Assembly: GCA_001319865.1 (NCBI GenBank)
Contig: BBSL01000271.1
Location: 1 to 53,689 of the forward strand
From: Burkholderia sp. E7m39
Lineage (GTDB): Bacteria > Pseudomonadota > Gammaproteobacteria > Burkholderiales > Burkholderiaceae
Reading direction: 5' to 3'
Length of the DNA stretch: 53,689 nt
The position numbers were made by a program, and so were the translations under genes. The first letter of the stretch is position 1. The number at the start of each line of letters is the position of its first letter. The notes beneath the pieces were generated by a model. It was not told the DNA's origin. It did not search any database and saw only the letters and a list, made by a program, of their open reading frames with translations. Positions 1-8,487 of this stretch are shown here, piece after piece.

Positions 1-807
1 AAGGACTGGATCCTTAACAGCATTCAATGCATCCAGGCAAGCTTTGTCACGCACGGTGGCGTTGGCCTCCGTGACGATGCCCTCGAACAGATCCTGGAAA
101 CGTTCTCGGGCCCTGCCATAAGCGCGAGCCGCTTCGGTCCGGGACGACCGGGCCAACTCCAGCTCATTATTATCGATTGGCTCGTTGCGCCACGGATAGA
201 TCCACTGGGCCGTCCGTTGGAAGAGATCAACGTGCGCAGCTGCATCGACGGTCGCACTCACAATCTGCACTGCGGACGAACCGGTCCCGATGATCCCGAT
301 GCGTTTGCCGCTCAGGGAAAGCTCAGGATCCCATTGGGCCGAGTGCACGACGGGGCCGGTGAACTCTTCCAGCCCCTCGATGACGGGGAAGCGAGGGACG
401 CGCAACCGGCCGACCGCGCCAACAACAACATCTGCCCGAATGGTCTCACCGTTCGCGGTGTTGAGCAGCCATTCCCCTCCAACCCATTCCGCGGCGATGA
501 CGTCAACGCCGAACCGAATGTGATTGTCGATCTCGAACTGCGTCGCGATGTCCCGAAAGTAGTCCCACAGCTGAGCACCCGTGGCGAACGTGTTCGTCAC
601 AGCGGTGTTAGGAGCGAACGGGTAGCAATAATATTGAGCCGGCACGTCGCACGCGACGCCGGGATATCGGTTGTCCCGCCAAGTTCCGCCGACGGACTGC
701 CCTTTCTCCAAAATTTGAAACGACGAAACGCCCATTTTCCGAAGCTGGATGCCCATCCGGATCCCAGCCGCCCCTGCACCAATGATGATAATTCTCTTGC
801 CACTCAT
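1..807 (-). CDS. Baeyer-Villiger-type flavin-containing monooxygenase, C-terminus cut by window start
   Basis: Reading from ATG at 807 the frame stays open to base 1, giving the first 269 residues. GAGAAG at residues 10-15 is the FAD Rossmann turn. GGTW with YPG and D54 (residues 40-54) matches the second conserved stretch of BVMO-type enzymes. FTG-H155-W159D (149-160) is the FxGxxxHxxxW fingerprint of class B/Baeyer-Villiger monooxygenases, and GTGSSA (174-179) is the NADPH Rossmann turn. Enzymes of this family insert oxygen next to a ketone, or oxygenate a soft nucleophile, using NADPH and O2. The start is supported by AGGAG about 10 nt upstream. It follows the acyl-CoA ligase and symporter genes on the same strand, which fits ketone or fatty-acid-like breakdown. 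The substrate cannot be told, and the C-terminal third lies outside the window. Confidence 0.88.
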   Translation of the reverse strand, partial: MSGKRIIIIGAGAAGIRMGIQLRKMGVSSFQILEKGQSVGGTWRDNRYPGVACDVPAQYYCYPFAPNTAVTNTFATGAQLWDYFRDIATQFEIDNHIRFGVDVIAAEWVGGEWLLNTANGETIRADVVVGAVGRLRVPRFPVIEGLEEFTGPVVHSAQWDPELSLSGKRIGIIGTGSSAVQIVSATVDAAAHVDLFQRTAQWIYPWRNEPIDNNELELARSSRTEAARAYGRARERFQDLFEGIVTEANATVRDKACLDALNAVKDPVL

Positions 808-834
808 TCGATTGATTCTCCTAATAAGTTGATT

Positions 835-848
835 AACGAATATTCGTT
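835..848. promoter_or_regulatory. 14-bp perfect palindrome upstream of the monooxygenase gene
   Basis: AACGAATATTCGTT is a perfect dyad centred about 34 nt before the monooxygenase ATG. TetR-family repressors commonly bind such sites at or near the transcription start. No TetR gene is visible nearby, so the regulator would be encoded beyond the window start or elsewhere. Function as an operator is inferred from position and symmetry only. Confidence 0.5.
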
Positions 849-902
849 TGTCTGGCTATGGGTTGTCTAAGGGCTTGGCCGAACCAAAACCCTCGCCTCA
901 TT

Positions 903-2579
903 TCAGTGCCTGCTGGCTGTTGCTGCCCCGAGACCTGTCTGCGCGCGCACGAACTGCGCGTCGAACGCGTCCCGCTCGTCCTTTGCTTTTCCACTTCGAT
1001 CAAGTCTTGAAACTCCGTAGGCTACCAAGAAGGCCAAGGGCATCGTGAAAAGCACCGGATGATCGTACGGGAAGATGGAGGCAGGATGCCCCAGTACAGA
1101 CTTCCAAACTGCAGGGGACAGAATCACCAGCCCGACTGACGCGACCAGCCCCACAAACCCGCCCCAAACCGCACCTTTACTTGTCAAGCCTTTCCAGTAC
1201 ATCGACAGGACCAGCGGAGGGAAGTTGGCCGAGGCTGCAACGTTGAATGCGAGCGCCACGAGAAACGCCAGATTTTGACCTCTGAAAAGGATACCGAGCA
1301 AGACAGCCACTACACCAATGGCCAACGTCGCCCACTTCGTGACACACACCTCAGCGGTTTCACTTGTCTTGCCACCACGCAGCACGTTGGCATAGATATC
1401 ATGTGACACCGCAGAAGCTCCAGCGAGTGCGAGCCCCGACACCACAGCGAGGATCGTGGCGAACGTCACCGCAGCGAGAAAACCGAGAAACAGATTCCCA
1501 CCTGTGGCCTTGGCCAGATGCATTGCGACCATGTTGCCGCCGCCAATTAGCTTGCCCCCCAGATCACCACCTTCGAAGAACTGGGCATCTGTGCCGACAA
1601 TGACGATACTCGCTAGCCCGATCACAAACATCGCGCCGAACATGTATCCGATGCACGTGGTAGCTACGAACACGCTCTTGCGCGCCTCGCGAGCATTGGG
1701 CACTGTGAAAAATCGCATCAGAATATGCGGAAGCCCGCACAGGCCGAATACCGTAGCAAGCGATAGCGATAGCGCGGAAATGGGATCGGCAAAGAGGCGC
1801 CCAGGCCCCATCAACTCGATGCCGCTATGATGTACAGCCACAGCCTTCGCGGCAAGAGACTCGAAGCTGAAGCCAAAGTGCGCAAGCGGGAGAACCATCA
1901 GGAGGGTGCCGCCAAACATGAGCAGCACGGCTTTGATGATCTGCACCCAGGTCGTGGCGATCATGCCCCCGAACGTCACGTAGATAATCATCAGCACCCC
2001 GACTCCGACCACTGCGTAGTTGTAGTCGACCCCGAACAGTAGTTGAACCAGTTCGCCGGCCCCCACCATTTGCACGATGAGATAGAAGAAGACTACGATC
2101 ACGGAACTCGTGGCTGCCATCCAGCGCGTGCTTATCGGATCGAGTCGATAAGCGACGATATCCACGAAAGTAAACTTTCCAAGGTTGCGCAATCGCTCGG
2201 CCATGAGAAATAGCATGACAGGCCAGCCGATAAAGAAGCCCACGACATAGAGCAAACCATCGTAGCCTCTAGCATAGACGAGGCTCACAACGCCAAGCAG
2301 CGTTGCAGCAGACATATAGTCACCAGCGACGGCCAGTCCGTTTTGAAGACCGCTGATACCGCCACCCGCAGTAAAAAAATCACCGGCTGTCTTTGTACGA
2401 GTCGCTGCCCACCAGGTGATGCAGAAAGTAATCCCGACGAATATTAGAAACATCGCGATTGCTGTGAGATTAAGCGGCTGCTTCCGCCCGGATTCGACAA
2501 CTGGGCCAGCCCACGCGAGGCTTGTAGGCACGATGGTGAACAGCGTTGCAATCCCGGTTGTACGCTTGCTATCTTTCAT
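903..2579 (-). CDS. actP: ActP-like solute:sodium symporter (acetate/monocarboxylate uptake)
   Basis: A 558-residue, very hydrophobic protein of the SSS family. It opens with a signal-like segment ending near LAWAGP, as in cation/acetate symporters, and is followed by about 13 membrane segments; GGGISGLQNGLAVAGDYMSA falls in the first conserved core. These permeases bring acetate, glycolate, propionate or pyruvate in with a cation. The ATG at 2579 overlaps the stop of the upstream DUF485 gene (ATGA), the usual yjcH-actP coupling; a longer frame back to 2810 would run through yjcH and is not credible. The exact substrate cannot be read from sequence. It is probably cotranscribed with the acyl-CoA ligase and yjcH. 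Confidence 0.85.
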   Translation of the reverse strand: MKDSKRTTGIATLFTIVPTSLAWAGPVVESGRKQPLNLTAIAMFLIFVGITFCITWWAATRTKTAGDFFTAGGGISGLQNGLAVAGDYMSAATLLGVVSLVYARGYDGLLYVVGFFIGWPVMLFLMAERLRNLGKFTFVDIVAYRLDPISTRWMAATSSVIVVFFYLIVQMVGAGELVQLLFGVDYNYAVVGVGVLMIIYVTFGGMIATTWVQIIKAVLLMFGGTLLMVLPLAHFGFSFESLAAKAVAVHHSGIELMGPGRLFADPISALSLSLATVFGLCGLPHILMRFFTVPNAREARKSVFVATTCIGYMFGAMFVIGLASIVIVGTDAQFFEGGDLGGKLIGGGNMVAMHLAKATGGNLFLGFLAAVTFATILAVVSGLALAGASAVSHDIYANVLRGGKTSETAEVCVTKWATLAIGVVAVLLGILFRGQNLAFLVALAFNVAASANFPPLVLSMYWKGLTSKGAVWGGFVGLVASVGLVILSPAVWKSVLGHPASIFPYDHPVLFTMPLAFLVAYGVSRLDRSGKAKDERDAFDAQFVRAQTGLGAATASRH

Positions 2580-2890
2580 TCGCCGACCTCTTTGAGCAGC
2601 TGGATAGTGAGTGCTTCGAATTGACCGTGCGCCCTTCTTACGTATACCCAAGTCAACGCCCATCCAAAGACAAGGACACCGACCGCAATGGCGACTCCAA
2701 CTGTCGTAACTGCGCCAGGCGCGACCGGCTTGCGCAAGAAAGCCGGCCAGAACGCCACCAAGGTCGTCAAGCTGAAGTAAGTCAGTAGCATCGTCGCCAG
2801 CAATGACCACGACAGGCGGGAGCGCCGCCTCACGAGTTCACGGAATAGCGTGTGCTGCCATATGCGTTCTACCGTATTAACTGCCGACAT
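2576..2890 (-). CDS. yjcH: DUF485 (YjcH-like) small membrane protein
   Basis: A 104-residue protein with two clear membrane segments (about residues 26-48 and 62-84) and charged ends, the standard DUF485 form. DUF485 genes almost always precede actP-type symporter genes, and this one overlaps the symporter start by 4 nt. Its role is thought to be as a small accessory subunit of the transporter, but the family has no settled biochemical function. Start at 2890 is supported by a GAGGAGA sequence just upstream. It lies 49 nt after the acyl-CoA ligase stop, so a ligase-yjcH-actP transcript is likely. Confidence 0.85.
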   Translation of the reverse strand: MSAVNTVERIWQHTLFRELVRRRSRLSWSLLATMLLTYFSLTTLVAFWPAFLRKPVAPGAVTTVGVAIAVGVLVFGWALTWVYVRRAHGQFEALTIQLLKEVGE

Positions 2891-2939
2891 TGTTTGTCTC
2901 CTCTAGTTGATTTCTCTTGCAGACGCGACGTCGACCTTC

Positions 2940-4604
2940 TCACGCTACATCGTGGGGTCCGTATTTTTTTCGTAGCGATTTCTTGTCAATCTTGCCGACA
3001 CTGGTCTTGTCGATGGCATCGACAAATATCACCCGCTCGGGCACAGCGAACTTCGATATCGCTCCACGACAAGTAAATTCATTCAGATGTTTCTGTATTG
3101 CGACCCGATCTGCACGTTCTCCGGCCTTGAGCACGATCAGTGCAAGCGGCCGCTCGCCCCATCTTGCATCCTTCACGCCAATCACGGCCACCTCACTGAC
3201 CGCCGGGTGGCGTGAAATCAGGTCCTCGATCTCAAGTGAAGAGACCCATTCGCCTCCTGTCTTGATTACATCCTTCATCCGGTCGGTCACCTTGAGATAC
3301 CCGTCGGTGTCGATCACACCGATGTCGTTGGTATGCAGATACCCGCCCATCCATAGATTCTCGGAGGCCTCGGGATTTTTAAAATAGCCCTGTGTCAGCC
3401 ACGGCGCTCTTACAACAACCTCGCCCGTGGCCTTGCCGTCACGTGGGACGTCACGCAAGTTCTCGTCAACGACGCGCAGATCGACCAGCGGAATTGGGAG
3501 GTCGGTCTTCGTGCGGACATCCAGTTCGCTTGCAGGATCATCGAGCATCGACGTCTTGACCTGCGCCAGTGCCATGATTGGGCAAGTTTCAGACATTCCA
3601 TAGCCAGTGAAGACATCAATGCCACGATCGAGCGCTGCTTGGGCGAGACCCCGAGGCAGCGCCGAGCCGCCAACGATTACCTTCCAGCCACGGAGGCCAG
3701 CCGCGGCCGCTGTCGGATCCGACAGCACCATATGGAGCAGCGTCGGCACGCCATGCGAGAACGTCACCCTCTCGCGTTCAATCAGTTCGATCAGGGACTG
3801 CGGCACATATCTGCCTGGATACACCTGCTTCAGGCCAAGCGCAGTGGCGACATACGGCATCCCCCACGCGTGTACGTGAAACATTGGCGTCATTGGCATG
3901 TAGACGTCGTCGCGGTGAATGCGCCCTTGTTGCGGCGTGCTTGTGAGTGCGGACATCGCCGCCAACGTATGGAGGACGAGTTGGCGGTGGCTGAAGTACA
4001 CGCCTTTGGGCGCACCCGTGGTTCCTGTCGTATAAAACGTGGTCGCGCGAGTGTTTTCGTCGAAATCGGGAAAAGCGTAATCCGGTGAGGCCGCGGCAAG
4101 CATCGCCTCATACTCATCCGCGAAACCGAGCGGCAAAACAGGGTCGATGTTGCTGCAACGGCCTTCATCGATTAGCACGAACCGGTCTATGGTTTGCAGC
4201 TGCTCACGAATGGACTCCAGCACGGGCAGGAAATCCGCGTTGACGAGCAGCACCTTGGCTTCTGAGTGATTTAACGTGTAGGCGATCTGCTCGGGTGAAA
4301 GACGCACGTTCACAGTCAGCAGCACAGCGCCCATCATCGGCACGGCAAAGTAACTCTCGAGGTAGCGATGACTGTCCCAGTCCATCACAGCAACGGTATC
4401 GCCCGGCACCGTACCTAGTGATTTAAGGCCGTCCGCGAGCAGGCCAATGCGATGGCGCAAGGTCCAGTAGTTCTGGCGCACCTGGTCGCGATAGACAATC
4501 TGCTGCTCGGGGCATACTGCCAGCGGCATGTGGAGAAGCTGCTTGATCAGAAGCGGGTAGTTGTAGGCTGAAGGTATGCGATCAATGAGCAGCGAGGCTG
4601 ACAT
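2940..4604 (-). CDS. Medium/long-chain fatty-acyl-CoA ligase (AMP-forming)
   Basis: A 554-residue member of the ANL superfamily, the usual length for AlkK-type fatty-acyl-CoA synthetases. YTTGTTGAPKG (191-201) is the ATP/AMP phosphate loop, GYGMSET (334-340) is motif A5, and HTNDIG plus the DRMKDVIKTGGEW hinge region (about 424-453) and TSVGK538 hold the C-terminal catalytic lysine. The reaction is fatty acid + ATP + CoA to acyl-CoA + AMP + PPi. ATG at 4604 is chosen because AAGGA lies about 9 nt upstream; the frame extends to an ATG at 4691 but without a ribosome site. It heads the minus-strand group with yjcH-actP and the flavin monooxygenase, suggesting that an acid imported or produced there is activated here. 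Confidence 0.88.
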   Translation of the reverse strand: MSASLLIDRIPSAYNYPLLIKQLLHMPLAVCPEQQIVYRDQVRQNYWTLRHRIGLLADGLKSLGTVPGDTVAVMDWDSHRYLESYFAVPMMGAVLLTVNVRLSPEQIAYTLNHSEAKVLLVNADFLPVLESIREQLQTIDRFVLIDEGRCSNIDPVLPLGFADEYEAMLAAASPDYAFPDFDENTRATTFYTTGTTGAPKGVYFSHRQLVLHTLAAMSALTSTPQQGRIHRDDVYMPMTPMFHVHAWGMPYVATALGLKQVYPGRYVPQSLIELIERERVTFSHGVPTLLHMVLSDPTAAAAGLRGWKVIVGGSALPRGLAQAALDRGIDVFTGYGMSETCPIMALAQVKTSMLDDPASELDVRTKTDLPIPLVDLRVVDENLRDVPRDGKATGEVVVRAPWLTQGYFKNPEASENLWMGGYLHTNDIGVIDTDGYLKVTDRMKDVIKTGGEWVSSLEIEDLISRHPAVSEVAVIGVKDARWGERPLALIVLKAGERADRVAIQKHLNEFTCRGAISKFAVPERVIFVDAIDKTSVGKIDKKSLRKKYGPHDVA

Positions 4605-5310
4605 GGCTGTTTTTCCTTGGGGCGGGAACAGGCGAGAGAACTCATGATTCTTCTGCAGACTGTGCCAAAACAGAGGGTTGGCGCCTTCCATTTACAACGC
4701 GAATCTGTCTAGGTAGTCGCTCGGCATGGAAACCCAAGGTCTCACACCTTATGCACAACAAAGACAGCGTCCGATTCGCCTCTCTTCTAGGCTGTGCCGG
4801 ATGATCTGAGCGGCCTGTGTCATCCGCCGGCCGCGCTACCTAAGTGGCGTCGACGTCGGCAGGACGGCCCAGACATTCTCAGCCTAGAGATTTGAAAGCG
4901 GTAATGCAGCCCCTCTACCGGGGAGGCGCCGCTGCTCGCGGCGGGGGGTCGTCAGGGGGGGCAAGCCAATCTGGCCGGGTTCCGCGGGGAAATACGGATT
5001 GCCCCGTCGTCAGGCCAACTCGACGGGTTGTCCGCTCCGCGCGTACAGCAACATGCAGCGATTGTCTTTCCGTCGTAGCTCGTCATATGGATCGAATCAT
5101 CGCGATGGTGCGCCGTTGCCATGTTTGGCAGATCATCATGCACTGCCCCCCATTGCGCGCGCCCCCTCCCCGACAGAGGGGCTAGCTGGGACCGAGACGA
5201 CCGATATCCTTTAGCAATACTTGTTAGTACCCGTACACCCATTCCACAATGCAGCGACACGTAGCCATCACGGTGTCGACTGATGCGGAGCAATCGCAGG
5301 AGACGCCACA
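4605..5310. other. Intergenic region without recognisable gene
   Basis: About 700 bases between the minus-strand acyl-CoA ligase and the plus-strand SDR pseudogene. All longer frames here lack family resemblance and ribosome sites. Any promoter for the ligase operon should lie near its right-hand start (4605-4750), but no convincing hexamers or dyads were found. It may hold an eroded regulator gene; I cannot identify one. Confidence 0.4.
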
Positions 5311-6076
5311 CTGAAATCAAATGAGACATCTCAATTCCCTTTCGGTGATCTGCAGGGCAAGATTGCCCTTGTGACCGGGGCGTTTGGCGGTCTGGGCCGA
5401 CACTTCGCCCTCACGCTTGTACGTGCAGGATGCCGCGTCGCTCTGGCCGGTCACCGGACCAATGAAGGTGAGCAATTGCTGACGCAGATCCGCGCCGATG
5501 GTGGCGATGGCTGCGTCGTGAAACTCGACGTGCGTGACGCAACCTCGGTAAGTTCAGCTTTCGATGCCACCGCCGATGCCCTTGGCACCGTGCAAATTGT
5601 TGTCAATTGCGCGGGTATTGCCGTGACTCGTCCTGCCATCGACCTCTACTGAAGCCGATTGGGACGGCGTGGTCGATACCAACCTGAACGGCGCGTGGCG
5701 GGTGGCGCAAGCTGCAGCCCGCCAGATGCACCAAAATCAGGGAAGCGGCAGCATTATCAACATCGCCTCGATCCTAGGACTCCGTGTTTCACAGCAGGTA
5801 CCAGCGTACGCCGCAGACAAAGCCGGCCTGATTCACCTCACGCAGGCCCTTGCCTTGGAGTGGGCGCGTCATGGCATCCGCGTCAACGCACTGGCCCCCG
5901 GATACTTTGCAACAGATATCAATCGGGATTTCTTCGAGACCGATAACGGGCGCGCGCTGATTAAGCGTATTCCGCAACGCCGGCTCGGCCAGCCTCATCA
6001 ACTGGACGGTGCGTTACTTTTGCTGCGAACTTGCCTGCTGAATACAACGCGGAACCGAGCGACAAAAGCACGATGA
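5311..6076 (+). pseudogene. Frameshifted, 3'-truncated SDR-family oxidoreductase
   Basis: Frame 1 from about 5311 encodes the beta-alpha-beta start of a short-chain dehydrogenase, with TGAFGGLG as the NAD(P) motif and NCAG as the fold marker. It stops at 5650. Frame 2 picks up at once with TEADWDGVVDTNLNGAW, then YAADK (catalytic Tyr and Lys) and NALAPGY. A single extra base near 5641-5647 explains the break. After GALLLL (about 6026) SDR similarity ends abruptly, so the last 25 or so residues (the dinucleotide-domain tail) are lost and the frame runs to a stop at 6076. The expected start is CTG at 5311 with AGGAG 8 nt upstream; GTG at 5371 would remove the first strand. Three lesions make it almost certainly dead. 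Confidence 0.85.
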
Positions 6077-6324
6077 GCTTCCGAGACAATTTCACCGGCT
6101 TCTGGAACCTCTGGAAGCACAGCGTGATTCAACGCGACTACGCGCTGCTCGACGAAATTCACCCGCACCGCATCCGGACCGTCGAACAATCGCTTCGGCG
6201 CGAAGATGAACGCGGCCGTCAGCAAGGGAAGGGGAGCCTCTGGCAGCGGGTGCAACCGGAAAATCTGTTCAATTCCACGCCGCTCCTGAAGTTGTCCGAA
6301 GATGGCAGAAAGGGCGCGCTATAA
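6001..6324 (+). other. Unrecognised coding fragment adjoining the SDR truncation point
   Basis: A frame open from the SDR breakpoint to 6324 has protein-like composition (LPAEYNAEP, then FTGFWNLWKHSVIQRDYALL) but matches no family I can name. The frame carries no convincing start or ribosome site. Because it begins where SDR homology ends, it is probably the C-terminal scrap of another gene joined by deletion. It could equally be chance. No function is proposed. Confidence 0.3.
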
Positions 6325-6368
6325 CTGTTAAAAACCGCATTCTGCAGGGTAAAAGGTCGATCAAAACG

Positions 6369-6381
6369 TTAGTGTAACTAA
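6369..6381. promoter_or_regulatory. TTAGT-N3-ACTAA dyad before the membrane-protein gene
   Basis: The sequence TTAGTGTAACTAA is a perfect inverted repeat around one central base, 54 nt before the putative GTG start at 6436. Its length and AT-rich arms resemble TetR/MarR-type operators. No matching regulator gene is next to it. Assignment is by pattern only. Confidence 0.35.
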
Positions 6382-6435
6382 TGGATATATGCGATAAATC
6401 AGGTCATTGAAATTCGAAAGAGCGGCGGCGCGCGC

Positions 6436-6999
6436 GTGCTCCTGGGTATGCTGATTGTCTGGGGACTAGCCGTTGCGGCGGCTGCCGAAACCGGCCTCTA
6501 TCGTGCGGTCTACCCACTGTGGCTCGCAGGCCTCATCGCGCTCGGCATCGTGGTGCCCGTTGTCGTCTATGCGATCTCCGAAGGCTTTCGTGCCTACATC
6601 GAGACCATCGGGCTGCGGACGATCACGGCGTTCCACATCTGGCGCATCGCCGCCGCGCTGGTCTTCTTCTGGTACGGGGCGCACGACCTGCTGCCTGAGG
6701 CTTTCGTCAGAAACGCGGGATGGGGCGACCTTATCGCGGGCTTGATGGCGCTCGGCGTCACGCTGCTGCCGAGAACGCGCAACCGGTATGTGGTTTTCCA
6801 CCTGTTCGGGTTCGCCGATTTCGTTGTGGCGGTCGGTACCGGCTTGACCTACTTCCTGCTCAACGATCCCCGCATGTCCGGCATCCAGACGCTACCGATG
6901 GCATTGATCCCGTTCTACGGCGTCGGCATTTCGGGTGCGAATCACATCATGGCCTTCGATCTGCTGCGCCGCCGTTCGGGTCTGTCGAACGCGGGGTGA
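6436..6999 (+). CDS. Conserved-looking integral membrane protein of unknown function
   Basis: About 187 residues with six likely membrane segments (roughly 1-17, 24-46, 66-84, 97-113, 121-141, 151-170) and a short basic tail. I do not recognise the family. GTG 6436 is the first plausible start, but the frame is open upstream to a stop at 6379-6381 and no good ribosome site is present, so the 5' end is uncertain and may be damaged. The stop at 6999 is followed 72 nt later by the start of a secreted alpha/beta hydrolase on the same strand, suggesting a two-gene unit. Its function is unknown. Confidence 0.55.
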   Translation: MLLGMLIVWGLAVAAAAETGLYRAVYPLWLAGLIALGIVVPVVVYAISEGFRAYIETIGLRTITAFHIWRIAAALVFFWYGAHDLLPEAFVRNAGWGDLIAGLMALGVTLLPRTRNRYVVFHLFGFADFVVAVGTGLTYFLLNDPRMSGIQTLPMALIPFYGVGISGANHIMAFDLLRRRSGLSNAG

Positions 7000-7071
7000 A
7001 GGATGCCGATGCAACGGCATGAGGCTGAATTCCGGCAAAGCCTGCTTCTTCAATCCGATAAGGAAACCATC

Positions 7072-8318
7072 GTGAAGTCTCGTCGTACCCATGCTGCAGC
7101 CAGCGCGCTGCTCGGTTTGCTGCTGTTCGGTCCTATGTTCGCGCGCGGCGCATCGGCTCAGTCCAATACTTCCTCCGCCGCCTCCGCCGTTCAAGCAGCC
7201 GCGCCGTGGGACCAGCGCGTGAATCCGGCGGCGGTTCAGGCCGATGCCTGGTTCGACAATTACCGCTTCCGCGACGGCGAGACGCTGGCCCGGGCTACGC
7301 CACGCTCGGCACGCCGCATCGCAATGACCAGGGCGTCATCGACAATGCCATCCTGGTGCTGCACTGGACCGGCGCAGACAGCCGCACACTACTAAGTCCA
7401 ACCTACACGAAAGCGCTGTTCGCCCCAGGCCGCCCGCTCGACGCAAACCGCTACTACATGATCTTTCCCGATAACGTCGGGCACGGTCAGTCTAGCCGGC
7501 CCAGCGACGGATTGAAGGCGCGATTTCCAAACTACGACTACGACGACATCGTCGATCTCCAACACAAGCTGGTGACCGAGACGCTGGGCATCCAGTATCT
7601 GCATGCGATCCTGGGCATGTCGATGGGTGGCATGAACGCGTGGCAATGGGCCGAAGCGTATCCCGACACGGTGGACGGCGTGATGCCAGTCGTTTCGCTG
7701 CCGATCACCGTATCGGGCCGCAATCTGCTGTGGCGGCGCATGGTGATCGATGAAATTCGTTCCGATCCAGACTGGAAGAACGGCAACTACACGCAGACGC
7801 CGCGTGGCTGGATCGACGGCTACAGGGTGCTGCGGATGATGATCGACAGCGCGCCCGCGCTTCAGCACGAAATCCCCGATAACGTCGCGGCGGACAAGTT
7901 TCTCGCGACCACCCGCGTCCAGGCTGGGCACGTCGATCCGAACGACATCCTGTATTCGCTCAAGTCGTCGTTCAGCTACGATCCGGAACCCGGGATCTCC
8001 GGAATCAAGGCCAAACTGTTCGCGCTGAATTTCTCGGACGACGAGTTCAATCCCGACAGTTTGCATATCCTCGACCGAGACGTGCCGAAGCTCCAGCATG
8101 GGCGGTACGTCGTGCAGCAGGGCACGCCGTCGTCGCCGGGACATTTGACCATGACACGCCATGACCTGTGGGCGCAACACGTGAGCGAATTCATGCAGTG
8201 GCTGGGTGACATGCCTTCAAAAGTAGGTAGTAGCGATTCCCGGTTGATAGTGAATCCATCCAGCTCAAGATGTGATCCATGCGGTTGGGCTGCAACGACC
8301 GCTTCTGAAAGTCGATGA
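7072..8318 (+). pseudogene. Frameshifted exported alpha/beta-hydrolase (homoserine-acetyltransferase-like)
   Basis: GTG at 7072, with AAGGA 8 nt upstream, opens a signal peptide (basic start, hydrophobic run, cleavage near ASAQ). It is followed by WFDNYRFRDGETL, typical of the MetX-like hydrolases. Frame 1 fails at about 7290. Frame 3 takes over with YATLGTPHRNDQG and continues through LHWTG, the nucleophile elbow GMSMGG near 7615-7632 and a C-terminal HDLWAQH with the likely catalytic His. The few codons expected between GETL and YATLG are missing, so this is a small out-of-frame deletion, not a programmed shift. Similarity ends near 8216; the frame then runs to 8318 into sequence before the IS element. 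The ancestral enzyme would be a periplasmic esterase or acyltransferase of unknown substrate. Confidence 0.82.
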
Positions 8319-8487
8319 GACAGTTGAAAGTGTCGATAGGAAGATCGGCCAGCGGCAGCTACTGGCCGAGGACGTGTGGAAACTCGATTTTCTCGGCTGG
8401 GGCCAGGTTGGCGGTCGGGTCAATCAAGTTAGATGCGTCGAGCTTGCGCTATTCGGGCGTCGCGAGCGCAAGAAGCCCCTCAGGGCC

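Noticed and set aside
2580..2810. N-terminal extension of the ActP gene
   Set aside because: It overlaps the yjcH coding sequence; ATG 2579 shows the standard ATGA coupling and begins the signal segment.
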